Source: JABDPF01 sp036351575 (lineage in GTDB: Bacteria > Pseudomonadota > Gammaproteobacteria > Xanthomonadales > SZUA-36). Taken from it: DNA of 38,238 nt. Under the pieces are notes generated by a model, which saw only the letters and a list, made by a program, of their open reading frames with translations, was not told the DNA's origin and ran no database searches. Numbering within the stretch: the first letter of the stretch is position 1; each line of letters begins with the position of its first letter. A program made the translations under genes and the position numbers. The stretch spans positions 1 to 38,238 of the forward strand of contig JAZBPJ010000023.1 in NCBI GenBank assembly GCA_036351575.1, given 5' to 3'. Below, piece by piece: positions 1 through 8,418 of this stretch.

Positions 1-599
1 ACACCGTCGACCGTCAGGCTGTTGTAGCGCGGGTTGGCGCCGTTGCACTGAACCGCGTCGATATCACCTCGTCCCTGGTCGATATAGATACGGGGGTCCT
101 GCTGAATGATGTCGTTGATGTTGCGGTTGACGGACGGCGAGTCCTGCAGTGTCGTCAGGTCGAACAGCGCTGCCGGGCCAACCGCGACGTCGGCGACGTC
201 AACCTGCTGACCGGTGACCATCACCTCTTCAACGGCATTGAGTGAATAGTTCATGACCTCGGTCTGACCGACCGCGAGTGAAAATTCCTGCGAGGCTGCG
301 CCGCCCAGTCCGGGGGCGGTTACCGAGATGGTGTGCGGAACACCGGCTGGCAGGTTACGTACGCTGTAAAAACCGCTGTCATCGGTGACCACGGTGCGGC
401 TGCGGCCCGTGCCGGGGTTGATGATCATGACTTCTGCATTCGCCACCGGAGAACCGTTCGGACCAAGAATGGTGCCGCGGACCTGGGCGGTGGTTTCCTG
501 CGCAAAGGCCGTTGTGGCGACAAGTCCGGTGCTTAGCGCACCGGCGACTGCCACGACGACTGCTTTGCGGGCAAATCGCTGTGCAAGAGATCTTTTCAT
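1..599 (-). CDS. TonB-dependent receptor, Oar-like, N-terminal part (truncated by window edge)
   Basis: Reading the minus strand from the ATG at 599-597 gives an uninterrupted frame of about 199 codons that runs off the window. It opens with a basic, then hydrophobic signal peptide ending in TTAFA-Q (likely cleavage after residue 33). Next comes a carboxypeptidase-regulatory-like beta-sandwich (about residues 37-118, with GTILGPNGSPVANAEV and DDSGFYSVRNLPAG). A plug-like start follows (EEVMVTG, then NRNINDIIQQDPRIYID). This domain order is typical of large outer-membrane receptors of the Oar/TonB-dependent class, which import large substrates with energy from TonB. A good Shine-Dalgarno (GAGGAG) lies about 9 bases upstream of the ATG. 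The substrate cannot be told from this fragment. It is transcribed away from ppnN. Confidence 0.85.
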   Translation of the reverse strand, partial: MKRSLAQRFARKAVVVAVAGALSTGLVATTAFAQETTAQVRGTILGPNGSPVANAEVMIINPGTGRSRTVVTDDSGFYSVRNLPAGVPHTISVTAPGLGGAASQEFSLAVGQTEVMNYSLNAVEEVMVTGQQVDVADVAVGPAALFDLTTLQDSPSVNRNINDIIQQDPRIYIDQGRGDIDAVQCNGANPRYNSLTVDG

Positions 600-844
600 T
601 AGGGATGCTCCTCAGGGGGTGACCAATAACGATAAATTAACCAGACTTCATTACAGGATTGTGTCCGTACGGGTGCGGCAATGGTTTTAGTCTTTAATTG
701 TTAAATTATCGTGCGAAGTGTAAACCATGCCGCACAAAAAATCAGTGTCAAATTCACACAAAGTTTCAGCTGCTGCGACGCTTGCGTTTCCGGGGACAGC
801 TGTGGTGAGATACTCGGCCTTTACGGCCTCTTGTTTGGCCGAAA

Positions 845-858
845 AAAAAAGCTTTTTT
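845..858. promoter_or_regulatory. A6-GC-T6 palindrome in the ppnN leader
   Basis: A run of nine A (842-850), then GC and six T, forms a perfect 14-bp palindrome (AAAAAAGCTTTTTT) about 25 bases before the ppnN start. The rest of the 284-bp divergent region 600-883 holds AT-rich stretches around 630-720 that could carry promoters for both genes. The best hexamer I see for ppnN is GATACT at 809-814, preceded by TGA, without a convincing -35. The palindrome is a fact; any bending or regulatory role is a guess. Confidence 0.35.
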
Positions 859-883
859 GTCACCGAGTTACAAGGAGAAGTTC

Positions 884-2257
884 ATGTCCGCAGCATCCGT
901 CAGCACTCGCGTATACCCGGCCGGAATGCTGAATACACTCAGTCGCGAAGAAGTCGAAAGGCTGCAGGACGTAACCCGGGGCGACCTGGCCGAACTCGTT
1001 CGGCGCTGCTCGCTCGCGGTTTTGAACAGCGGCAACGAAAGCGACGATGCCGAGGCGCTGCTCGAGCAGTACCGCGATTTCCAGGTCGAGGTTCAGCAAG
1101 TCAATCGCGGGCTGCGCCTGCAGCTGACTCGTGCGCCCGGCAGCGCCTTCGTCGACGGCCGTATTATCGAGGGTATCCGCGAGCAGATTTCCGCGGTCAT
1201 CCGGGACCTGGTTTACTACGACAGCGAGATCCGCAACGACCCCAACCACGATCTTTCCAGGGGCACCGGCATCACCAGCGCCGTGTTTGAAATCCTGAGG
1301 AATGCCGGCACTTTTATACCGGAAGTCGAGCCCGACCTGGTCGTCTGCTGGGGCGGCCATTCGATCGTGCGCGAGGAGTACGAGTACACCAAGGTCTGCG
1401 GCTACCAGCTCGGCCTGCGTAAACTCAATATCATCACGGGCTGCGGCCCGGGCGCCATGAAAGGGCCGATGAAAGGCGCAACCATCGGGCATTCCAAGCA
1501 GCGCAAGAAAAACGGCCGCTACATCGGGGTGACCGAGCCGGGCATTATCGCAGCCGAGTCGCCCAACCCGATCGTGAACAACCTGGTCATTCTCCCGGAC
1601 ATCGAAAAGCGGCTCGAGGCCTTCGTGCGGCTCGGTCACGGCATCGTGGTTTTCCCCGGCGGAGCGGGCACGGCCGAGGAAATTCTTTACCTGCTCGGTG
1701 TTCTGCTCAATCCCGCCAACGCGGATACGCCGTTTCCCCTGGTGCTCAGCGGTCCGGCGAGCGCGGCGCCGTATTTCGAACAAATTGACGCCTTCATTCG
1801 CCTGACGCTCGGCGAACAGGCGGCCTCGCGCTACCGTATCGTGATCGATGACCCGGACGAGGTATCCAGCTACATGAAAGAGGGCCTGGAGCGCGTGCGC
1901 CGTTACCGCATTCGCACCAACGACGCCTTTTATTTCAACTGGCTGCTGAAAGTCGACGAGGCCTTCCAGCATCCCTTTGAGCCGACCCACGAAAACATGC
2001 GGGCCCTGGAGCTGAGCCGCGACCTGCCGACCCACGTCCTGGCCTGCAACCTGCGCAAGATGTTTTCCGGAATCGTGGCCGGCAACGTGAAGCCGGACGG
2101 CGTGCGGGCGATTCGCGAACGCGGCCCTTTCGAGATTCACGGCGACGCCGAGATCATGGAATCCCTGGACGAACTGCTGGGCGGTTTCGTACGCGACAAC
2201 CGCATGAAGCTGCCAGGCGGCAAGGCCTACGAGCCCTGCTACCGGCTGGTGCGTTAA
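884..2257 (+). CDS. ppnN: Nucleotide 5'-monophosphate nucleosidase PpnN (YgdH/LOG family)
   Basis: This 457-residue protein matches the length of E. coli PpnN (about 454). PpnN is a cytoplasmic pyrimidine/purine nucleotide 5'-monophosphate nucleosidase that splits NMPs into base and ribose 5-phosphate and is known to bind (p)ppGpp. The LOG/Rossmann core shows GGHSI, GCGPGAMKGPMKGA and the signature PGGAGTAEEI, which carry the nucleotide-binding and catalytic residues. Family-typical N- and C-terminal extensions flank it. I chose the ATG at 884 because AAGGAG lies six bases upstream. An in-frame TTG at 857 would add nine residues but has no such site. The gene stands alone, divergent from the TonB receptor and convergent with psd. 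A 426-codon antisense open frame over it is a composition shadow. Confidence 0.93.
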   Translation: MSAASVSTRVYPAGMLNTLSREEVERLQDVTRGDLAELVRRCSLAVLNSGNESDDAEALLEQYRDFQVEVQQVNRGLRLQLTRAPGSAFVDGRIIEGIREQISAVIRDLVYYDSEIRNDPNHDLSRGTGITSAVFEILRNAGTFIPEVEPDLVVCWGGHSIVREEYEYTKVCGYQLGLRKLNIITGCGPGAMKGPMKGATIGHSKQRKKNGRYIGVTEPGIIAAESPNPIVNNLVILPDIEKRLEAFVRLGHGIVVFPGGAGTAEEILYLLGVLLNPANADTPFPLVLSGPASAAPYFEQIDAFIRLTLGEQAASRYRIVIDDPDEVSSYMKEGLERVRRYRIRTNDAFYFNWLLKVDEAFQHPFEPTHENMRALELSRDLPTHVLACNLRKMFSGIVAGNVKPDGVRAIRERGPFEIHGDAEIMESLDELLGGFVRDNRMKLPGGKAYEPCYRLVR

Positions 2258-2271
2258 AGACCAAAGTCATC

Positions 2272-2369
2272 GTTGCGATATGTCTTTTACAGGGACGCTC
2301 AAGCACGTCCGTGTGTCGCTTCGTGAAAAACGTCCTGTTTTTCAGACCCGGTAAAAGACATACCGCAAC
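2272..2369. repeat. 98-bp palindromic intergenic element (REP/MITE-like)
   Basis: Two 23-bp arms, 2272-2294 and 2347-2369, are inverted copies with 21 of 23 positions matching (left arm begins GTTGCGATATGTCTTTTAC). The 52-bp interior holds two further small hairpins. One is CACG-TC-CGTG (about 2303-2312); the other is GAAAAAC-GTCCT-GTTTTTC. The element fills most of the convergent gap between ppnN and psd. Layered terminal and internal palindromes are typical of REP/BIME elements or small non-autonomous repeats, and the hairpins could also end transcription from both sides. No second copy occurs in this window, so dispersal is inferred. Confidence 0.7.
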
Positions 2370-2444
2370 TCCGACCGTGGTGGCCGGGCAAAGGATGAGT
2401 TACAGAACTCTCAAGATGCTCATTCTTCGAATCAACGCGCTGGA

Positions 2445-3293
2445 TTATTTCAAGCGCGCCAAGCGCTGACCCATCAGCACCGGGTCGCCCGGTTCGAAGG
2501 CATCCATCGTGGTGATCGCATCGGGCGGCAACAGCGTGATCACCGTCGAACCCATGTTGAAGCGCCCCATTTCCTCGCCTTTCGCCAGGTGGATGTCGCG
2601 CCGTGACCAGTCGGTCACCTGCACGCGGCGGGTTCGCGGCGGCGTCACGGTGCCGGACCACACCGTGCCGATGCTGGACACCAGCATGGCGCCGACCAGC
2701 ACGACGGCCATTGCTCCGTGCGCGGTCTCGAACAGGCAGATTACACGCTCGTTGCGGGCAAACAGGTTCGGCACCTGGCGCACAGTGCCCGGTGAAACGC
2801 TGAACGCCCGGCCGGGGACGTGAATCATGCGCAGCAGTCGGCCGTCCGTCGGCATGTGGACACGATGGTAGTCGCGAGGCGACAGGTAAATGGTGTGAAA
2901 GAAACCATTCGTGAAGCGCCGGGCGTCCGGGTCATGGGCAAGCAGGTCTCGCGTCGCGTAGTGATGGCCCTTGGCCTGCAGGATGCGGTCCGCGGTGATC
3001 CTTCCGCACTGGCTGATGCGGCCGTCGCTGGGGCAGACCAGCGCATCCGGCGCGGGATCGACCGGCCGGGCGCCGGCTTTCAGTTCGCGCGTGAAGAAAT
3101 CGTTGAAGTGCTCGTACTCGGCATAGGTCTGGCGCCCGGCTTCGTTCCAGTCGATGCCGGCGATTCCGCCGACCACGGTGATCAGGGTATTTTTGACCGG
3201 CTTGAAACGGATGCGCATCAAGCGGTACACCAGGCCCGAGAGCAGGTGGTGGGGCAACAGGTACTGCAGACCGGAAAACAGTTTATCTAACAT
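2445..3293 (-). CDS. psd: Phosphatidylserine decarboxylase proenzyme
   Basis: Converts phosphatidylserine to phosphatidylethanolamine at the inner membrane, the last step of PE synthesis. The 282-residue proenzyme is the normal size for the gammaproteobacterial short form. The self-cleavage motif reads FN-M-GST, with Ser249 expected to become the pyruvoyl group. Conserved Asp90 (CPSDG) and His143 (DYHRVHMP) fit the known autocleavage and catalytic residues. The residue before GST is Met where E. coli has Leu, a conservative change. The ATG at 3293-3291 has GGAG about ten bases upstream. The gene is transcribed divergently from prmB across 119 bp and ends facing ppnN, with the palindromic element between them. 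Confidence 0.95.
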   Translation of the reverse strand: MLDKLFSGLQYLLPHHLLSGLVYRLMRIRFKPVKNTLITVVGGIAGIDWNEAGRQTYAEYEHFNDFFTRELKAGARPVDPAPDALVCPSDGRISQCGRITADRILQAKGHHYATRDLLAHDPDARRFTNGFFHTIYLSPRDYHRVHMPTDGRLLRMIHVPGRAFSVSPGTVRQVPNLFARNERVICLFETAHGAMAVVLVGAMLVSSIGTVWSGTVTPPRTRRVQVTDWSRRDIHLAKGEEMGRFNMGSTVITLLPPDAITTMDAFEPGDPVLMGQRLARLK

Positions 3294-3365
3294 TTACTTG
3301 AGCTCCAGGCCATTTTCTGACCTCGATTTTCGACTATTGGCCACAGCGCTGCCGTGTTCAGCTCG

Positions 3366-3373
3366 ATTATACT
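3366..3373. promoter_or_regulatory. Overlapping divergent -10 elements for psd and prmB
   Basis: The octamer ATTATACT contains a perfect TATAAT on the minus strand (3371-3366, toward psd) and TATACT on the plus strand (3368-3373, toward prmB). Neither has a good -35 at 16-18 bp. The position, about 40 bases before prmB and about 70 before psd, suits a shared bidirectional promoter. This is a prediction from hexamer matches only. Confidence 0.35.
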
Positions 3374-3412
3374 TGTTGCCTGGTTGCAGCGGGTCCTGAG
3401 GGCGTTAACGGT

Positions 3413-4339
3413 ATGCAGAAAAATCTGAGCCTGGAGGCATGGATCGAACGCATCACGCAGCGGTTTGATGCGGCCGGCCTGCATTTCGGGCACGGCACCG
3501 ACAACGCCGGTGACGAAGCGGCCTGGCTGGTGCTGCACGCAGCCGGTGCGCCCCTCGACGGCAGCTTCGAGGACTGGGAAATGCGAGTCGACGAGGTGGC
3601 GGCGCGGGAAATCGAGCGGCTGGCCGACCTGCGCTGCAAAACCGCCATTCCGCTGGCTTACCTGCTGGGCAGGGCCTGGTTTGCCGGGCTCGAATTTGAA
3701 GTTGACGAGCACGTGCTGGTGCCGCGTTCGCCGATCGCCGAGCTGGTCCGCGAAGGGTTTGGGCCGTGGGTCGATGCGGACCGGGTTGAGCGGATCCTGG
3801 ACCTCTGCGCCGGCAGCGGCTGTATCGGTATCGCCACCGCGGTGCATTTGCCGCGCGCGCGGGTCGATCTCGCTGATATCAGCCGGGAGGCGCTGGCGGT
3901 GGCGCAGCGGAACGTTGCGCGGCATGGCGTCGGGGATCGCGTTCGCATTTATGAATCGGACCTGTTCGACTCGATACCGGCATGCGAATACGACCTGATC
4001 ACCTCCAATCCCCCTTATGTGCCCGCTGCGGCAATGGAACGGTTGCCCGCCGAATACCGGGCCGAGCCCGGCATCGGCCTCGTTTCCGGTTCTGACGGCC
4101 TGGATGCGCCGCTGGCTATCCTGCTGGACGCGGCGCGATTTCTTTGTGAGGATGGCGTCTTGATCTGCGAGGTGGGCGAAAGCGAGGAACGCCTGTCATC
4201 GGTATTGCCCGGCGTGCCGTTTACCTGGCTGGAATTTGCGCATGGCGGCAGCGGCGTGTTCCTGCTGACGCGCGAGGAATTGCTGGCGGCGGCCCCGCAC
4301 GTGGCCGCGGCCCTGGAAAAGAGAAACCATGTCACATAA
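3413..4339 (+). CDS. prmB: Ribosomal protein uL3 N5-glutamine methyltransferase PrmB
   Basis: SAM-dependent enzyme that methylates a glutamine of ribosomal protein L3. The 308-residue length matches E. coli PrmB (310). The SAM-binding motif I is LDLCAGSGCIGI (129-140) and the glutamine-methylase signature NPPY is at 199-202. The segment LAYLLGRAWFAGLEF followed by VLVPRSPIAEL is typical of PrmB rather than the release-factor enzyme PrmC. Context agrees: prmB directly precedes aroC, as in E. coli. The 3' end overlaps the aroC start by 11 bases, suggesting translational coupling. Confidence 0.93.
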   Translation: MQKNLSLEAWIERITQRFDAAGLHFGHGTDNAGDEAAWLVLHAAGAPLDGSFEDWEMRVDEVAAREIERLADLRCKTAIPLAYLLGRAWFAGLEFEVDEHVLVPRSPIAELVREGFGPWVDADRVERILDLCAGSGCIGIATAVHLPRARVDLADISREALAVAQRNVARHGVGDRVRIYESDLFDSIPACEYDLITSNPPYVPAAAMERLPAEYRAEPGIGLVSGSDGLDAPLAILLDAARFLCEDGVLICEVGESEERLSSVLPGVPFTWLEFAHGGSGVFLLTREELLAAAPHVAAALEKRNHVT

Positions 4340-5402
4340 TCGATTCGGACAGTTGTTCAGCGTAACCACCTTCGGCGAGAGTCATGGGCCGGCCATCGGC
4401 TGCGTCATCGACGGCTGCCCCCCGGGGCTGGAAATCAGCGCCGAGGAAATCCGCCTGGAGCTCGAACGACGCGCCACGGGAAAAAGCCGTCACACCTCGC
4501 AGAGGCGCGAAAAAGACGACGTGCAGATTCTTTCCGGCATGTTCGAAGGCAGGACCACCGGCACGCCGATTGCGCTGGTGATCGAGAACACCGACGCGCG
4601 TTCGCGCGATTACGAAAACATCAAGCGTCAGCTTCGACCGGGACACGCCGATTACACCTATTGGAAAAAGTACGGCTTTCGGGATTACCGCGGGGGAGGG
4701 CGCTCTTCAGCGCGCGAGACCACGATGCGCGTGGCGGCCGGGGCGCTGGCCCGCAAGTGGCTGAAACAGGAGTTCGGGATCGGGATTCAGGGCTGGCTGG
4801 CGCAACTGGGTCCGCACCGCACCGACCGCAACATGGACTGGGACAGCATCGACGACAATCCGTTTTTCTGCCCCGACCCGGAGATGGTGCCGGTGCTCGA
4901 AGAGTACATGGACGCGCTGCGCAAATCGGGCGACTCGACGGGTGCGCGCGTGAACGTCATCGCCCGCAACGTGCCGGCCGGCCTGGGTGCGCCGGTATAC
5001 GGCAAGCTCGACGCGGACCTGGCCGCTGCGATGATGAGCATCAACGCCGCCAAGGGCGTCGAAATCGGCGCCGGGTTCGACTGCGTGTCGCAGATGGGCA
5101 CCGAACACCGGGACGAGATGACAGCCGAGGGGTTTATCGGTAACCATGCAGGCGGCATCCTGGGCGGCATCTCGAGCGGACAGGACGTGATCGTCAGCAC
5201 GGCGTTCAAGCCGACATCGAGCTTGCGCATCCCCTGCCGGGGGCTGGACATCGACGGCAACGAGGTAGAGATCGTAACCAAGGGCCGTCACGATCCCTGC
5301 GTGGGCATCCGCGCGACGCCGATCGTCGAAGCCATGATGGCGATCGTGTTGATGGACCATGTTCTGCGCCATCGCGGACAGATTGGAAAAATAAATAAAT
5401 AA
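4329..5402 (+). CDS. aroC: Chorismate synthase
   Basis: Catalyses the FMN-dependent removal of phosphate from EPSP to give chorismate, the last step of the shikimate pathway. The 357 residues align with the usual 350-360. Family signatures are visible: GESHGPAIGCVIDG near the N-terminus, RPGHADYTYWKKYG, then DYRGGGRSSARET, and GGISSGQDV later. All belong to the FMN/EPSP site. The start overlaps prmB. Its product feeds the Trp enzymes (trpFBA) and PheA encoded in the same window. Confidence 0.97.
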   Translation: MSHNRFGQLFSVTTFGESHGPAIGCVIDGCPPGLEISAEEIRLELERRATGKSRHTSQRREKDDVQILSGMFEGRTTGTPIALVIENTDARSRDYENIKRQLRPGHADYTYWKKYGFRDYRGGGRSSARETTMRVAAGALARKWLKQEFGIGIQGWLAQLGPHRTDRNMDWDSIDDNPFFCPDPEMVPVLEEYMDALRKSGDSTGARVNVIARNVPAGLGAPVYGKLDADLAAAMMSINAAKGVEIGAGFDCVSQMGTEHRDEMTAEGFIGNHAGGILGGISSGQDVIVSTAFKPTSSLRIPCRGLDIDGNEVEIVTKGRHDPCVGIRATPIVEAMMAIVLMDHVLRHRGQIGKINK

Positions 5403-5422
5403 CAGTTGGATATAGTCATATA

Positions 5423-6451
5423 ATGAGAGATAACATTAATATAGCCGTGGTTGGTGCGACCGGCGCGGTGGGCGAGGTCATGCTGTCGATCCTGGCTGAG
5501 CGCGGCATCGATGCAAAGCGGGTGACCGCGCTGGCGAGCGAACGGTCCGCCGGTGACGACGTGGAGTACGGCAGCCGCCACCTGATCGTCGAGAACCTCG
5601 AAACCTTTGATTTCAGCAATACCGACTACGCTCTTTTTTCCGCCGGCGGAGGGGTCAGCGAAAAATATGCGCCGCTGGCGTCCGCGGCCGGCGCAATCGT
5701 GATCGACAATACATCGGCTTTTCGTTACGTGGACGATATTCCGCTGGTTGTGCCCGAGGTCAACGCGCACATGCTCGATGGCCTGGGGCCGGGAGCGATC
5801 GTTGCGAACCCCAATTGCTCGACGATCCAGATGCTGGTCGCGCTGGCGCCGATCCAGCGCGAGGCGGGCATCGACCGCATCAACGTGGCGACCTACCAGT
5901 CGGTATCCGGCGCCGGCGCCAGCGCGTTGCGGGAGTTGGCCGAGCAGACCATCGAACGGCTGAACTTTCAGCAACCGACGCTCAATAAATTCCGTCAGCC
6001 CATCGCCTTCAACGTGCTGCCGCAGATCGACACCCTGCAGGACAACGGTTACAGCCGGGAAGAAATGAAAATGGTCTGGGAGACACAGAAAATATTTGAA
6101 GATCCCGGGATCCGGGTCAATGCGACGGCGGTGCGCGTACCGGTGTTTTACGGTCACTCCGAGGCGGTTCACCTCGAGACCCGGGATGAGATCAGCGTGG
6201 AACGCGTTCGGGAACTGTTGCTCGCCGCCGACGGGGTCGAGTTCCTGGATGACGAGGACCTGGCGCACCCGACCGCGGTCACGCACGCCGCCGGAAACGA
6301 CCCGGTCTATGTCGGGCGGCTGCGACGCGATATTTCGCACCCACGGGGTATAAACCTCTGGGTCGTGGCCGATAACATTCGCAAGGGCGCCGCGCTCAAT
6401 GCCGTACAGATCATGGAGCGCCTGGAGCAGAACCGCGGCGCAACCGGTTAA
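5423..6451 (+). CDS. asd: Aspartate-semialdehyde dehydrogenase
   Basis: Reduces aspartyl phosphate to aspartate semialdehyde with NADPH, the branch point toward Lys/diaminopimelate, Met and Thr. The N-terminal Rossmann loop is GATGAVGE (11-18). The catalytic cysteine is Cys132 in ANPNCSTIQ. The QSVSGAGASALREL segment and the late HPTAVTHAAGND region fit the family, and 342 residues is normal. It lies 20 bp after aroC and before fimV, matching the asd-fimV-truA order of pseudomonads. The leader is unusually AT-rich, lacks a recognisable Shine-Dalgarno, and has TATAAT (5419-5424) overlapping the ATG. Confidence 0.95.
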   Translation: MRDNINIAVVGATGAVGEVMLSILAERGIDAKRVTALASERSAGDDVEYGSRHLIVENLETFDFSNTDYALFSAGGGVSEKYAPLASAAGAIVIDNTSAFRYVDDIPLVVPEVNAHMLDGLGPGAIVANPNCSTIQMLVALAPIQREAGIDRINVATYQSVSGAGASALRELAEQTIERLNFQQPTLNKFRQPIAFNVLPQIDTLQDNGYSREEMKMVWETQKIFEDPGIRVNATAVRVPVFYGHSEAVHLETRDEISVERVRELLLAADGVEFLDDEDLAHPTAVTHAAGNDPVYVGRLRRDISHPRGINLWVVADNIRKGAALNAVQIMERLEQNRGATG

Positions 6452-6516
6452 AAGAGTAGAATCACTGGCTGAGCAATCGTAGAATCGCAGGAGTTACGGG
6501 CAGTATCCCGGCACCC

Positions 6517-6532
6517 GGACGGCTACCCGTCC
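6517..6532 (+). other. Hairpin in the asd-fimV gap
   Basis: A perfect 6-bp stem, GGACGG-CTAC-CCGTCC, lies in the 118-bp gap between asd and fimV. No T-tract follows, so it is not a convincing intrinsic terminator; it may be a leader structure for fimV. The rest of the gap shows no strong promoter to my eye. A usable ribosome site (GGAGG, 6560-6564) precedes the fimV ATG. Confidence 0.35.
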
Positions 6533-6569
6533 CGGTCTTCTACCAGTCAGGGAATGACGGAGGGTCACC

Positions 6570-8405
6570 ATGAAATACACATCCCGCATCAGTGCAACGG
6601 CCTTGATGGCGGCGGCAGGTCTGTTATCCAGTCCCGCCGCGCTGGCGCTTGGCCTGGGCGACCTAACGGTCGAATCCTACCTGGGACAACCGCTGCAGGC
6701 GCGTATCGAGCTGCTGACCCGGGAGAACGACGATCTCGCCTCGGTCACTGCGAGGCTGGGCTCGGCCGAGGATTATGAACTGATCGGTGCCAGCCTGGAT
6801 GACATCGCCGTGCCGGTCCGCTTCAGTGTCGAGGATGCGGACGGCGACGCCTTTCTGCAGGCCAGCAGCAGGCTGCCGGTCACCAGCCCGGTGGTGCGGT
6901 TGATCGTCGAGGTCAACTGGGCGAGCGGGCGCATGCTGCGCGAATACACGATCTTTCTCGATCCGCCGACCGTCAGCGATACCGCTCCGCCGCCGCCCCG
7001 TATCGACGTGCGCGAGACGGCGGCGCCCGCTCCCGCAGCGCCTGAACCGGTCGCAAGCGATAGCGCAGCGCCCCGGGAAGCCCCGCGCGAGCGGTCCGCG
7101 CCGGATCCCGAGCCGGTCCGAAGCGTGGGCGGCCGGGAATACGGCCCCGTGGCCAGCGGAGAGACGCTTTGGGGTATCGCCAACGACTGGGCCGAGGGAA
7201 CCGGGCTAAGCGTCAACCAGGTGATGATCGCGATTCAGCGCGAAAACCCCGATGCCTTCCTGCGCGGCAACATCAACCTGCTCAAGCGCGGAGCGATCCT
7301 GCGGCTGCCGTCCAGCGCCGCGGTCGAGCGTGTTTCCCGCTCCGATGCCTACCGCGCCGTCGTCGAACAGGAAGAGGAATTCCGCGGCGTTCGCAGCGCG
7401 CCGCAACCCGTGGCGGAAACGGTTCCGCTGTTGTCGGAAGATCGCGTGACCGAGGCTGCTGCGGAATCGGCTCCGGCGCGCGAAGAAGAGACGGCTGCCG
7501 AAGAAATTGTCGAGGCCGCCGAGGAAATCGCAAACGAGATCGTTTCTGAACTCGAGAGCGACGCGCCCGCGGCCGTCGATACCGATGCCGTGGAAAGCGC
7601 CGCGGCCCGGGACCAATTGGAACTGGTTCCGCCGTCGGAGGCGAGTGAACTCGACAGCAGTTACGGGTTCGAGGAAAGCAGCGAGGATGTCGAGGCCGGG
7701 ATGTCGGTTCAAGCCTTGCGCGAAAACCTGGCGCGCACGGAAGAAGAACTGATCACGCGCGAGCAGCAGAACGAGTACCTGCAAAACCGCATCCAGGAAC
7801 TCGAGGCCGAGCTCGAGGCCGCCCAGTCCGCCGAGGTTGCCGATGGCGAACTGGCCGCCATGCAGCAGAGGCTGCGCGAAGAACGGCTCCAGCAACAGTC
7901 CGACGCGGTCGAAAAGCCCTGGTGGGAACGCTTCGGCGTCTGGCTGCTCGGCCTGCTGGTGCTGGCGGCCGCCATGGCGGCCTGGTTGTTCAGCGGCCGC
8001 CTGCGGGCAGCAAAACGGGGCGGCACGCCCGATACCGTCAAGGAAATAACTGACGAGGCCGAAGACGTGCTGCGCGTGCTCGAGGACAGGCCGCCCGCCA
8101 CCCCGCGGACGCAGGCGTTTGAGCCCGATCCCGGAATCGAGGTCGTTTACGAAGAGGCGCCGAAAACAGACCAGGCCTTCGAAGGGTCCGCGAAAGAGCC
8201 GGCCGCCGAGGAAGCAGGTGAGAGAGAGGCAGAAAGCGAGGCGGCCGAAGCGGAGACTTCCGACCCCGAGATCCAGCTCGACCTGGCGCGCGCCTACATT
8301 TCGATGGGTGACAAGGAAGCGGCCAGCGTCATTCTCGAGGAAGTGGTCAACAACGGCAACGAGGAACAGCAGGCGGAAGCCCGCAAAATGCTGGACCTGA
8401 TTTAA
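6570..8405 (+). CDS. fimV: FimV-family LysM/TPR inner-membrane protein
   Basis: FimV is a polar inner-membrane protein that binds peptidoglycan and supports type IV pilus assembly and polar organisation. The 611 residues show, in order: a signal peptide (ending about Ala26); the conserved FimV N-terminal domain (LGDLTVESYLGQPLQARIEL); a Pro/Ala-rich linker; and a LysM domain (about 190-247, YGPVASGETLWGIAN). An acidic linker and a coiled coil (about 375-440) follow, then one transmembrane helix (about 457-478). The conserved C-terminal FimV motif comes last (about 565-611, LDLARAYISMGDKEAA). P. aeruginosa FimV is much longer (about 900), mainly because of its acidic cytoplasmic region, so this is a short version. 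The gene lies just before truA, as in pseudomonads. Confidence 0.93.
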   Translation: MKYTSRISATALMAAAGLLSSPAALALGLGDLTVESYLGQPLQARIELLTRENDDLASVTARLGSAEDYELIGASLDDIAVPVRFSVEDADGDAFLQASSRLPVTSPVVRLIVEVNWASGRMLREYTIFLDPPTVSDTAPPPPRIDVRETAAPAPAAPEPVASDSAAPREAPRERSAPDPEPVRSVGGREYGPVASGETLWGIANDWAEGTGLSVNQVMIAIQRENPDAFLRGNINLLKRGAILRLPSSAAVERVSRSDAYRAVVEQEEEFRGVRSAPQPVAETVPLLSEDRVTEAAAESAPAREEETAAEEIVEAAEEIANEIVSELESDAPAAVDTDAVESAAARDQLELVPPSEASELDSSYGFEESSEDVEAGMSVQALRENLARTEEELITREQQNEYLQNRIQELEAELEAAQSAEVADGELAAMQQRLREERLQQQSDAVEKPWWERFGVWLLGLLVLAAAMAAWLFSGRLRAAKRGGTPDTVKEITDEAEDVLRVLEDRPPATPRTQAFEPDPGIEVVYEEAPKTDQAFEGSAKEPAAEEAGEREAESEAAEAETSDPEIQLDLARAYISMGDKEAASVILEEVVNNGNEEQQAEARKMLDLI

Positions 8406-8418
8406 GCGGCTACGCCTG

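Noticed and set aside
860..2140. 426-codon open frame antisense to ppnN
   Set aside because: It mirrors the third-codon GC bias of ppnN, has no recognisable domain and would overlap a strongly conserved gene completely.
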